This document shows, piece after piece, positions 1 through 6,417 of a stretch of DNA of 14,980 bases. The DNA is from Oscillospiraceae bacterium. GTDB lineage: Bacteria > Bacillota > Clostridia > Oscillospirales > Oscillospiraceae. The notes beneath the pieces are model-generated. The model had not been told where the DNA came from, did no database searches, and worked only from the letters and a program-made list of their open reading frames with translations. The first letter of the stretch is position 1. Each line of letters begins with the position of its first letter. The stretch spans positions 1-14,980 of the forward strand of contig JAIRRO010000020.1 in assembly GCA_031255955.1 (NCBI GenBank), read 5' to 3'. Position numbers and translations under genes: made by a program.

Positions 1-599
1 AGGACGGCGTTTTGCTCGTCCAGCCTGCGGTGCAAGGCGATATATGAGCGAAAGTGCAGATACATCGTCACGCCCAAGGCGACGCTGACCGCAGCCAGCC
101 CGATGATTTTATCCGCCACAACGGCGTTTTTCGACGGCAGCGTTGTCACCGCGTCGGGAAAGCGCCACTCGACGGCGAACAGCGCGATATACACAGCAAG
201 CTCCGCCGCCGCCATAATAAGCCCCTTTTTGCCGTCCAGCATAGAGATGGTGAACAAAACGGCGAAGATAAAATAAAAGGGGACAGACGAATCAATCCCG
301 CCGCCCATAAAAAAGACCAGCGGGAAAAGGATAAAAAAGATGAGAACAATTGTTATGCCATAGCAAAGCTGATAGCGCCCGCTGCGCGAGGCATAGACGA
401 TTAAAGCGACAGCCGACGCCCCGGCGAGCAGACTGAGCAAAACATTGACAGCGCCCTCGCCATTAGTCCCCGCCGCCACCGCCGATATAAGGCTGACGAA
501 AACACCCGCAGTCGCCAGAATATTAAACAGCCGGACGCGCAAATCAAGGGCGCGCCCGAAAAAGGGAGAAATGAACCGCCTGACAAAGGACTGCTTCAT
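1..599 (-). CDS. Membrane sensor protein, N-terminal part (probably a sensor histidine kinase); runs off the left edge
   Basis: An open frame without stops reads from ATG at 599 to the window edge, giving 199 residues. The N-terminus (MKQSFVRRFISPFFGRALDL) is short and basic. About six hydrophobic segments follow, near residues 26-44, 50-69, 79-98, 107-120, 126-143 and 164-181. The frame then turns polar and helical (HRRLDEQNAV), like the coiled linker before a HisKA or other signalling domain. The opening 'LDLRVRLFNI' resembles the membrane sensor module of clostridial histidine kinases and hybrid kinases, so a kinase is my inference; a GGDEF or other output domain is possible because the catalytic part lies outside. 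Only 9 bases separate it from the Rrf2-type gene upstream, whose TAA is in the same frame, so ATG 599 is the first possible ATG. No clear Shine-Dalgarno is visible, so it may be translationally coupled to that gene. Confidence 0.75.
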   Translation of the reverse strand, partial: MKQSFVRRFISPFFGRALDLRVRLFNILATAGVFVSLISAVAAGTNGEGAVNVLLSLLAGASAVALIVYASRSGRYQLCYGITIVLIFFILFPLVFFMGGGIDSSVPFYFIFAVLFTISMLDGKKGLIMAAAELAVYIALFAVEWRFPDAVTTLPSKNAVVADKIIGLAAVSVALGVTMYLHFRSYIALHRRLDEQNAV

Positions 600-608
600 T
601 TTTGCATA

Positions 609-1040
609 TTAAATGCTGTAATCAAACCCCGAATAGGCTTGATTGCGGTCAAAAATATCCTGCAGCGTCACGCTGTCCAGATGACGCGTGATGACGCCTT
701 CAAGCTCCGCCCACACGCTGTCCGCCATAACGGCAAGAGCGTCACCTGAGGGCTCGGAGCCGTCCGCGGGGAATACGAACACGCCGCCGTCCATCGCGCG
801 CAGAATGTCGCCGACGGTGCATTTGTCGGCGGTACGCGCCAGCATATATCCACCCTGCGCACCGCGCGCGGTGACCAGCAAGCCGGTTTTGTTCAGCTGC
901 AGCACAATTTGCTCCAGATACGTCTTTGAGACATCCATACGCTGTGCCACCTCGCGGAGGCTGACAAAGCCATCTCCGCGGCGCAGGGCAAGGTCAAGCA
1001 TCATGCGCAGCGCGTGCCGTGTTTTCGTCGGAATTTTCAT
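609..1040 (-). CDS. Rrf2 family transcriptional regulator
   Basis: A 143-residue protein with the Rrf2/IscR/CymR layout. It has an N-terminal winged helix-turn-helix (residues about 3-70; 'VSLREVAQRMDVSKTYLEQI' is the recognition region and 'ARGAQGGYMLAR' the wing) followed by a dimerisation helix. Family members bind DNA as dimers and sense Fe-S status, redox state, nitric oxide or the cysteine synthase complex. Fe-S sensing members carry three cysteines between about residues 90 and 110. Here that stretch (VFPADGSEPSGD) has none, and the only cysteine is C74, so it is unlikely to hold an IscR-type cluster and is closer to cluster-free members such as CymR. ATG 1040 has GGAG five bases upstream. 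It appears to be co-transcribed with the sensor gene at 599-1, an unusual partner; the target genes cannot be told from the window. Confidence 0.9.
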   Translation of the reverse strand: MKIPTKTRHALRMMLDLALRRGDGFVSLREVAQRMDVSKTYLEQIVLQLNKTGLLVTARGAQGGYMLARTADKCTVGDILRAMDGGVFVFPADGSEPSGDALAVMADSVWAELEGVITRHLDSVTLQDIFDRNQAYSGFDYSI

Positions 1041-1081
1041 AAGCTCTCCAAATAAACGGGAATTTTATATGTTGTGACGAT

Positions 1082-1110
1082 ATACTACAGCATTCGGGGC
1101 GGCGTGTCAA
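1082..1110 (-). promoter_or_regulatory. Sigma-A promoter of the Rrf2-sensor operon
   Basis: On the minus strand a perfect -35 box TTGACA (1110-1105) is followed after exactly 17 bases by TAGTAT (1087-1082), a 4/6 match to the -10 consensus. The -35 box starts six bases after the stop codon of the preceding gene. The leader to the ATG at 1040 would be about 35 nt. The AT-rich stretch just downstream of the -10 box is a plausible place for Rrf2 autoregulation, but I could not identify a clean palindrome. Confidence 0.7.
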
Positions 1111-1116
1111 GACCGC

Positions 1117-1962
1117 CTATCCGGGTATATCAAATTCAAGCATATCAAGCAGCGCCTCCGGCGAGACGCCCTTGGAGCTCACCTCTACAAGAACGTTTCC
1201 GTACAGGACAGAAAAGCGCGCCATCCATTTGCCCGCATCGACGCCGCTCTCCGTGGAGGTGTATGTTCGCGCGGTGATAAGTTCAAGCGACAATTCCCCG
1301 GATTGTATAGCGTCGGGGAGCATATGCTCGCGCGACTGCGTGACGGTGAGGTCGGAGATGTGAAGCTCGATGTAGTCATAGGAGTGGCTCCAGTGTACAG
1401 AGAGAACATTGTCAGCCCGGTGCGCGCTTTCAAAGATGAAGCCGTTCGGTATGCTTTGCGGTATATACGCGCCTAGGGTCGGAATGGCGCGCGCGGCGTC
1501 AAGAGTGAGCGCTTCAATGCTCATTGCGGCGTCGCCGGGCATGGCTTGGACTATCTCAAACTCAAGCTCCGGGGAGGCATTCCCTGCGGCAGCATAGCCG
1601 TGATCGACCGCTTCGTTGTCATATTTTACGCTGCCGCCCGGCTCGGGGTTCGCAGGCTCCGGCGCTTGCTGCGGAGGAACGTCCGTCGATACGCGCCCAA
1701 CATTGGCGGCTATCTCTTTTCTATCCCCGGCAATCATCTCTCCGGTGTCGGGCGCACCGCCGCCGTTATTTGCCGTTCTATGGATTAGAATAAGCGCCGA
1801 AGCCGCAAGTATGACGAGGCACGCCGCCATCGGGACAAGACGGCGCGCATATATCATCCAGCGCGGAGCAGGGGAGGCGGGGGAGCGCGCCGCGACGGCG
1901 GCTTCCTCGATATAGCGATCCTCAACGCCGCCCAGCGCTGTGAATATATTATTGGCTTTCAT
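1117..1962 (-). CDS. Probable anti-sigma factor: single-pass membrane protein paired with the ECF sigma factor
   Basis: A 281-residue protein. The first 40 residues are cytoplasmic and may bind the sigma factor. One transmembrane helix follows (about 42-61, VPMAACLVILAASALILI). A low-complexity extracytoplasmic linker rich in Gly, Pro, Ala and Glu runs to about 135, and a folded C-terminal domain (about 145-281) resembles the DUF4367-like domains of clostridial anti-sigma or regulatory proteins. There is no zinc-binding HxxxCxxC motif, so it is not a ZAS-type anti-sigma factor. Its ATG overlaps the sigma gene's stop as ATGA, with TAAGGAGGG nine bases upstream, so the two are translationally coupled. 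The role as a membrane inhibitor of the sigma factor is inferred from this pairing and topology, not from a recognised catalytic or binding motif. Confidence 0.7.
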   Translation of the reverse strand: MKANNIFTALGGVEDRYIEEAAVAARSPASPAPRWMIYARRLVPMAACLVILAASALILIHRTANNGGGAPDTGEMIAGDRKEIAANVGRVSTDVPPQQAPEPANPEPGGSVKYDNEAVDHGYAAAGNASPELEFEIVQAMPGDAAMSIEALTLDAARAIPTLGAYIPQSIPNGFIFESAHRADNVLSVHWSHSYDYIELHISDLTVTQSREHMLPDAIQSGELSLELITARTYTSTESGVDAGKWMARFSVLYGNVLVEVSSKGVSPEALLDMLEFDIPG

Positions 1963-2522
1963 ACGATGATGCCCTCCTTATCAAGGTCGGATTTCAATTT
2001 TTTTCGCGCGCGGAACAGTATAGACTTGACCTTGGCTTCCGCAAGACCATAGCCCTGCGCGATGTCATTTATGCTGTCGGCGAACCAATACCGGCGCATA
2101 AACACGCGGCGCGTTTCAGGTGAGAGTGTACTGAGAAAGGCGTTCAGCGCCGCTGTGATATCAGAGCCTTCAAGTATGGCGTCCGGATTGGCGGATGCGT
2201 CCGGCAAGCACTCCGCAAGCTCGTCAATCGCTGCGGCGACGCTTCCGGAGCCGCGTTTTTGCGCGTGCGCCGCGTCATAGCGGTCAAGCGAGAGGTTTCG
2301 CGTGATTTTCAGAAGAAACGCTGCGAGCTTCTCCGGTCGCGCGGGGGGAATGGCGTTCCACGCACGCTCCAGAGTGTCGTTCACGCATTCCTCGGCGTCC
2401 TCGCGGTTTTTTAAGATATTGTACGCGACGCTGTGACATTGCTTCGCGTATTTGCGTTCCGTCTCGCGGAGCGCTGTTTCAGAACGCGCCCAATAAAGCT
2501 CTATTATTTCGCTGTCGTCCAT
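1959..2522 (-). CDS. ECF-type (sigma-70 family) RNA polymerase sigma factor
   Basis: A 187-residue protein with the two-domain ECF build. The sigma-2 region lies at about residues 5-85 and contains 'AYNILKNREDAEECVNDT' and 'AWNAIPPARPEKLAAFLLKI', the core-polymerase-binding and -10 recognition helices. A variable linker follows, then sigma-4 at about 125-185 ('LSPETRRVFMRRYWF' and the helix-turn-helix 'INDIAQGYGLAEAKVKSILF'). It would redirect RNA polymerase to a small regulon in response to an envelope signal. I place the start at ATG 2522 (MDDSEIIELYW, the usual start of this family) because AGAGG lies 13 bases upstream. An in-frame ATG at 2543 has no Shine-Dalgarno and falls almost on the predicted transcription start. 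The stop overlaps the ATG of the probable anti-sigma gene by four bases. Confidence 0.9.
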   Translation of the reverse strand: MDDSEIIELYWARSETALRETERKYAKQCHSVAYNILKNREDAEECVNDTLERAWNAIPPARPEKLAAFLLKITRNLSLDRYDAAHAQKRGSGSVAAAIDELAECLPDASANPDAILEGSDITAALNAFLSTLSPETRRVFMRRYWFADSINDIAQGYGLAEAKVKSILFRARKKLKSDLDKEGIIV

Positions 2523-2551
2523 AACACGAAGCACACCTCTCATTAATTAAT

Positions 2552-2576
2552 GACGGAAAAATACGCGACGGGTTTC
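2552..2576 (-). promoter_or_regulatory. Candidate ECF-type autoregulatory promoter upstream of the sigma gene
   Basis: The minus strand reads GAAAC (2576-2572), 16 bases, then CGTC (2555-2552). This matches the general ECF promoter form (AAC-containing -35 box, 16-17 bp spacer, CGT-type -10 box), and ECF sigma genes are commonly autoregulated. Transcription would begin near 2545, which argues against translation from ATG 2543. The match is short, so this is a candidate only. Confidence 0.4.
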
Positions 2577-2611
2577 GCCGCGCGTCATCTCAGTATACGC
2601 GGCAAATTTGC

Positions 2612-2918
2612 TCACAGATTATGCGCCTGATATAATGCGGCGATTACTTCTTCCGTCGTCGTCGTATCGCCGTGCTTGCCGCGAATTTCGGCGAAGGAGC
2701 CGTCGTGGAGTATGCGCCCCTTGCCGATGAGAATCACGCGATCGGTCAGCGCTTCGATGTCGTTCATATCGTGCGTTGTGAGTATCACCGTGACCTTTGT
2801 CTCGGCGTTTATTTCGCGTATGAACCGGCGCACGGCGAGCTTGCTCGGCGCGTCGAGACCGATAGCCCATCACCTCGCATGTCCCGCCGTCCGGCACAAG
2901 TATCCCGCTCATCACCTT
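2612..2918 (-). pseudogene. ABC transporter ATP-binding protein remnant with its catalytic core deleted
   Basis: Two pieces of an ABC ATPase (ABC-2 type exporter family) lie next to each other. The first, 2918-2862, encodes KVMSGILVPDGGTCEVMGY, the stretch that normally follows Walker A. The second, 2863-2615, encodes IGLDAPSKLAVRRFI, then VILTTHDMNDIEALTDR and 'VILIGKGRILHDG', which are the end of Walker B with the D-loop, the H-loop and the C-terminal end. The roughly 100 residues between them (Q-loop, signature motif and the Walker B aspartate-glutamate) are absent, and the pieces are in different frames. Walker A and everything before it is also missing. An open frame could start at GTG 2833, but it would encode only the 73-residue tail. 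I regard this as a dead gene. Its permease partner is not in the window. Confidence 0.85.
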
Positions 2919-3128
2919 ATATAAAAACTGATAACATGGAACGCCTATGAATTGCGCAGCCGCCATGATTGATGCGCACTCCATTTCAACCGTGAGGAAA
3001 CCTTCCGCCTTACGCAGCTGCATATTGCGCCGTGTTTCGCGGTACACCGCGTCCGTCGTCCACGTTTTGCCGGAAATGTGCGGTAATTTCAGCTCCGAGA
3101 GTATCTCGGCAAGCCGGGGATTTGTGCT
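2919..3128 (-). pseudogene. Nucleoside phosphorylase fragment (C-terminal-side piece)
   Basis: The minus strand encodes about 70 residues, including TNPRLAEILSELKL, 'ISGKTWTTDAVYRETRRN' and 'AEGFLTVEMECASIMAAAQF', ending at VPCYQFLY. The V-E-M-E-C-A segment followed by AAAQF is characteristic of the uridine/purine nucleoside phosphorylase family, where this glutamate-rich loop contacts the ribose. The N-terminal majority (phosphate site and fold core) and the last residues are missing. The fragment begins directly after the TAA of the MutS-like gene in the same frame, with no start codon or ribosome-binding site of its own, and runs in frame into the ABC remnant. It is almost certainly non-functional. 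Confidence 0.85.
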
Positions 3129-4598
3129 TTATGCAAACAGCTCGCGGTAAATGTCCTCGCCGAACGCCGTTTCAAGCGGCTCGCCGGGGACAACCTTAAA
3201 TGTGCGCGCACCGCCGTCAAGACGCTCGGCGCGCAGGAATTGCGTAAGTTGGTCGCCGCTGAACGCCGCAGAATAGGTGTACAGGTGCGAAACGGAGAAA
3301 ACCTCGACGCCGTTTTCGGTGAGCGCCTTTGAAATCTGGCGGTGAATCTCTGAGCCTTCGCGCTCGTTCGTGGAGGCGAAGGATTCGTTGAAAATCACCA
3401 GCGAGCCGGGGCGCAGCCTGTCGGCAATCTGGCTCATTCTGTCCATTTCCTCGTCAAGCTTGCCGCTCTTCATGCTTGCGTCCTCTTCCTTTTTGAAGTG
3501 CGTGAAGATTCCGTCGCGCACGGGCGCGGTGAAGCTTTCGGCGCCGACGGGCATTCCGCACTGCGCCATAAGCTGCGCCTGTCCGAAGGAGCGCAGGAAT
3601 GTGGACTTTCCGCCCTGGTTGGCACCGGTGATGATATACAGACGCTTATTGGAGGCGTCAAGGTCGTTGCCAGTCACAGAGGCGTCGCGCATGATAACAA
3701 GGCTGATGTCAAAAAGATTTTTCCACGAGCGGTTTTCGCGATCCTTGGGCAGCAGCTCCGGAATGCAAACAGGCGCGCCTTTTTCGGTCAGGTATTCATG
3801 AAGATTCAAGCAGCCGATGTAAAAGGCAAGCTCGCGCCGCATCATGTCAAAGAAATCCTCAATATACCGCACAACGCGGCTGAGTACGCTGACCGTGTCG
3901 GCAATGGCGCGGTCAAGCCTGTTGTCCATATCCGCCATGCCGTCCGTGTCGCCCTCTTTAACGGTGAAGCTGGGCCCAAGGCGCATACGCGCAAACAGCC
4001 CGAGCTTATTCTTACGGCGCAGCACATAGCCTGTGGCGCAGCCCGTGGGACCCAGCCGCGCGCTGATTAGTCTTTCCTCCTGATCGCGCAGCTCCTTCAG
4101 GTGCGCGCGCACTTGGGATAAAAATTCGTCGTTCAGCTCTGTTTTCAGCATCTTCATCAGGGCGGAAAAGCCCTCTGACGAAAACACCTTTGAGCCGTCC
4201 TCCGCGAAGCCGCGCAAGGACGTAAGCGTCTCTGTAAAAATACGCAGCAGTCCGGCGGCGGCGTTCAGCGAATCGGAGAGCGCCACGGAGGATGAAAGGA
4301 ATTGCAAGGATTTTTTTTGACGGTCGCGCGTTTCCACCAGGATGTCATACATCACGCGGACATGCTCGGGGTTGCGGAGCGCGTCGCGCAGATTCTCCTG
4401 CCTGAAGCTGATTTCGTCAGCCGAGACAAGCGGGGTGAACAGCGCAGCCTCGCACGCCTCTTGAACATATTCGTCCTCGCGCGCCATCTTTTTTATAACG
4501 TGCCGCAGCTCTAAATCTGCGGAGAGCGCGCCGCTGCCGAAGCATTTCGGCGCGGATACGTTAAAATCCCGATCACGGAACATTAAATTTGCTCTCAT
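3129..4598 (-). CDS. MutS-like ATPase, second gene of the pair
   Basis: A 489-residue protein with a C-terminal MutS-type (ABC-like) ATPase domain. Walker A is GANQGGKST (residues 325-333), Walker B is LVIFNES (400-406) and the H-loop is SVSHLY (His 438). The first 300 residues are mostly helical, like MutS domain III (core lever). There is no room for the N-terminal mismatch-reading domain, and the length is just over half that of MutS1. In canonical MutS the Walker B pair is Asp-Glu; here it is Asn404-Glu405. ATG 4598 overlaps the preceding stop codon as ATGA and has GGGAGG eight bases upstream; an in-frame GTG at 4616 is less likely. The role is unknown. DNA-structure recognition or recombination control is plausible by family, but mismatch repair is doubtful without domain I. 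The C-terminus ends abruptly at ELFA, next to a gene remnant, so a small truncation cannot be excluded. Confidence 0.85.
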   Translation of the reverse strand: MRANLMFRDRDFNVSAPKCFGSGALSADLELRHVIKKMAREDEYVQEACEAALFTPLVSADEISFRQENLRDALRNPEHVRVMYDILVETRDRQKKSLQFLSSSVALSDSLNAAAGLLRIFTETLTSLRGFAEDGSKVFSSEGFSALMKMLKTELNDEFLSQVRAHLKELRDQEERLISARLGPTGCATGYVLRRKNKLGLFARMRLGPSFTVKEGDTDGMADMDNRLDRAIADTVSVLSRVVRYIEDFFDMMRRELAFYIGCLNLHEYLTEKGAPVCIPELLPKDRENRSWKNLFDISLVIMRDASVTGNDLDASNKRLYIITGANQGGKSTFLRSFGQAQLMAQCGMPVGAESFTAPVRDGIFTHFKKEEDASMKSGKLDEEMDRMSQIADRLRPGSLVIFNESFASTNEREGSEIHRQISKALTENGVEVFSVSHLYTYSAAFSGDQLTQFLRAERLDGGARTFKVVPGEPLETAFGEDIYRELFA

Positions 4599-6163
4599 TT
4601 CGCAATCCTCCCGCACAGCTTTTCATAGCTTAATCCATATTTATTAGCGATGTGTTCCGCGTAGGCAAGACCGTTCGGAGGCTTCCGCACAATCTTGTAT
4701 GTACGCTTAGAGGGGTCATCCTCGTTTATCAGTCCCGCCATACTGAAGGTTTCGGGACCGTGCCGCGCCAGCTCGTCAAGGAAGGTGACGCATAGGACAA
4801 TGGCGCCCAGCTTTGAGAAGGTATCCATCATATATCCGCCCAGCAGCATAGCGTCGCTGAGCGTTGTGGAGGCAAGAATTTCGTTTACAAGAATTATGCT
4901 CTTGTCCGTGGCTTTCTCCAGCAAATCGCGCAGACGGATAAGATCGTCGCGGAGCTGACCGTTCTGCTGGGTGACGTCCTCCTCGCGTCCGTGGTGGGTA
5001 AGGATTTTATCGAAGATGAACAGCGACGCCTCTCGCGCCGGGACGCTGAGTCCCAGGCAGGCGAAATAATGCACCTGACCGAAGGCGCGGGAGAAGGTTG
5101 TCTTTCCGCCCTGATTCGGACCTGTAATTACGATGATGTGCTCCGGCGCGTTGATTTCAAAATCGTTCGTAATGATTTCGGATTCGATGTTTTTCGCCAG
5201 CGCAAGGTCATAGCAGCCGTAGGCGTAAACGTGGGTGCGCGTTTCCGAAACCGTCGGATAGCAGAAGCTCAGCCCGTGGCGCGTGGTGTCTTCAACACAT
5301 TCATGCCAGCTTAGATAGAATTGAATCTCGCGTGAAAAGCGCGCTAAAATGTTGTCCACAAAGCCGATGTGCTTGCGGCAGAAGTCGTTCAGGTCGCCGT
5401 ATTCCTCTGTGAAAAGCGACGCCAAAATATCAAGCAGGCGTGTTTCAATCTCTGTATTGCCGGGGATTTCGGGAAGCGAGCGCTCATAGCCGCTTGTCTC
5501 ACCCTGCTTAAATTTATCAAAGCAGCGTAGCAGCTCCTCGGCGTGGCTGGGCTGACCCTCATACCGCTGGACGCTGACGCGCAGGATGCCGTTTGAAAGC
5601 CCCTTTGTGCTGCCGCTGAGGAACATACAGAACTCGATTTTTGAAAACGCTTCACGCAGCTTTTTCACGCGCTCGCCAAGCAGCTTAAAGGATTCGGACT
5701 CGATATAAGCAAGCAGATACTCGGCAAAGCTGCGCAGACCATCAGAGCGCAGCTCGCGCCCGCGCAGCGCACCGGCAAGCCGACCGACCTCAAAGGAATA
5801 CCAGTCGGCGCAGTCCATCACGCGCCCGCGTGTCAGATAGTTGTCGTAGCTTCTGTTGCCGGATAGCAGGGAGTCCATAATGTCCGCCATAGTGTTTTTG
5901 AGAGCATAAATCGCGGCGGAAAACCCCTCAAACGCGGTGCGCAGAGCGGGGTCCTCAAGCTCGCGCATGATCTCCTGCCTATAGACGATGGCTTTCGGGT
6001 CACGCAGTGGTGTATAGAAAAATTCCGCAAGACCAAAATCCTTTCGTTTATAGGCGATACGCCCCAGAACCTGATCCAAGTTCAGGTCCTTAAAGCACTC
6101 CGGTTCCGAGCGATTCCACTCTGTCTCAGAAGCCGCGTCCGGAAATAGGATGCTGTGAAACAT
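4595..6163 (-). CDS. MutS-like ATPase, first gene of the pair
   Basis: A 522-residue protein. The N-terminal 330 residues are helical and lever/clamp-like, and the C-terminal domain is a MutS-type ATPase. Walker A is GPNQGGKTT (348-356) and Walker B is IILVNEILAST (Asn427, Glu428). At the H-loop, where MutS proteins have a histidine (THYHEL-like), this protein reads CVTFLDEL, with phenylalanine. The mismatch-recognition domain is absent. Start ATG 6163 is set by AAAGGAGG seven bases upstream; an in-frame ATG at 6202 would lie upstream of the predicted transcription start. It overlaps the next MutS-like gene by four bases, so the two are probably made together and may form a heterodimer. It differs from MutS2 in lacking a C-terminal Smr domain. 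The biological function is unknown. Confidence 0.85.
   Translation of the reverse strand: MFHSILFPDAASETEWNRSEPECFKDLNLDQVLGRIAYKRKDFGLAEFFYTPLRDPKAIVYRQEIMRELEDPALRTAFEGFSAAIYALKNTMADIMDSLLSGNRSYDNYLTRGRVMDCADWYSFEVGRLAGALRGRELRSDGLRSFAEYLLAYIESESFKLLGERVKKLREAFSKIEFCMFLSGSTKGLSNGILRVSVQRYEGQPSHAEELLRCFDKFKQGETSGYERSLPEIPGNTEIETRLLDILASLFTEEYGDLNDFCRKHIGFVDNILARFSREIQFYLSWHECVEDTTRHGLSFCYPTVSETRTHVYAYGCYDLALAKNIESEIITNDFEINAPEHIIVITGPNQGGKTTFSRAFGQVHYFACLGLSVPAREASLFIFDKILTHHGREEDVTQQNGQLRDDLIRLRDLLEKATDKSIILVNEILASTTLSDAMLLGGYMMDTFSKLGAIVLCVTFLDELARHGPETFSMAGLINEDDPSKRTYKIVRKPPNGLAYAEHIANKYGLSYEKLCGRIAK
4607..4612 (-). promoter_or_regulatory. Ribosome-binding site fixing the start of the second MutS-like gene
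   Basis: GGGAGG sits eight bases before ATG 4598 and overlaps the codons of the alternative upstream GTG at 4616. This supports 4598 as the start and a coupled ATGA junction. Confidence 0.75.
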
Positions 6164-6170
6164 AAAAAAA

Positions 6171-6178
6171 CCTCCTTT
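6171..6178 (-). promoter_or_regulatory. Strong ribosome-binding site of the first MutS-like gene
   Basis: AAAGGAGG followed by a seven-base T tract and ATG 6163. This near-perfect Shine-Dalgarno decides the start against an in-frame ATG at 6202. Confidence 0.85.
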
Positions 6179-6190
6179 TGTACGCAGGGC

Positions 6191-6219
6191 ATTGTACAGC
6201 ATATCGAATAAAAAGTAAA
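6191..6219 (-). promoter_or_regulatory. Sigma-A promoter of the MutS-like pair
   Basis: On the minus strand TTTACT (6219-6214, 4/6 match to -35) is followed by a 17-base spacer and TACAAT (6196-6191, 5/6 match to -10), with a TG just before the -10 box. Transcription would start near 6184, giving a leader of about 20 nt that contains the AAAGGAGG site. Confidence 0.7.
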
Positions 6220-6382
6220 GGGCTTTTAGTGAAAATAACGGAGGGAAGGGATAAATTAAGAAAGAATTAAGGGTTTGGCGGCTTGGACAGCGAAAAGTCT
6301 TAGAATTGCAAGGGGTTTGGCGGCAGCGGAGGTTCTCGGGTTAATTGAAGAAGAAAAAATCCAAAATTTTTCCCGAAAACAC
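6220..6382. other. Intergenic region between divergent promoters, with a short direct repeat and an A/T tract
   Basis: No credible gene lies in the 326 bases between the divergent starts at 6163 and 6490. Outside the two promoters this stretch is purine-rich. It holds two copies of GGGTTTGGCGGC (6271-6282 and 6313-6324), 42 bases apart and each preceded by AATT and AAG-like bases. An A/T-rich imperfect inverted repeat (6353-6372, GAAAAA...TTTTTC) lies just upstream of the rplS -35 box, where an UP element would be. The repeats could be an operator or merely a local duplication. Confidence 0.5.
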
Positions 6383-6411
6383 TTGCGTTTTATTTAAAAG
6401 CGTGCTATAAT
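6383..6411 (+). promoter_or_regulatory. Strong sigma-A promoter of the rplS operon
   Basis: TTGCGT (6383-6388, 4/6) is followed by a 17-base spacer and a perfect TATAAT (6406-6411). An A/T-rich block lies immediately upstream of the -35 region. Transcription would start near 6418, leaving a leader of about 72 nt before rplS. Confidence 0.85.
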
Positions 6412-6417
6412 CATCGC

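Noticed and set aside
2612..2918. Programmed frameshift making one ABC ATPase
   Set aside because: A frameshift cannot restore the missing Q-loop, signature and Walker B residues; this is a deletion.
3117..3131. Stop-codon read-through producing a MutS-phosphorylase fusion
   Set aside because: The downstream frame encodes only fragments of two dead genes, so a selected fusion is unlikely.
3498..4070. A 190-codon plus-strand open frame
   Set aside because: It is antisense to the second MutS-like gene over its Walker A region, with no ribosome-binding site or family resemblance.
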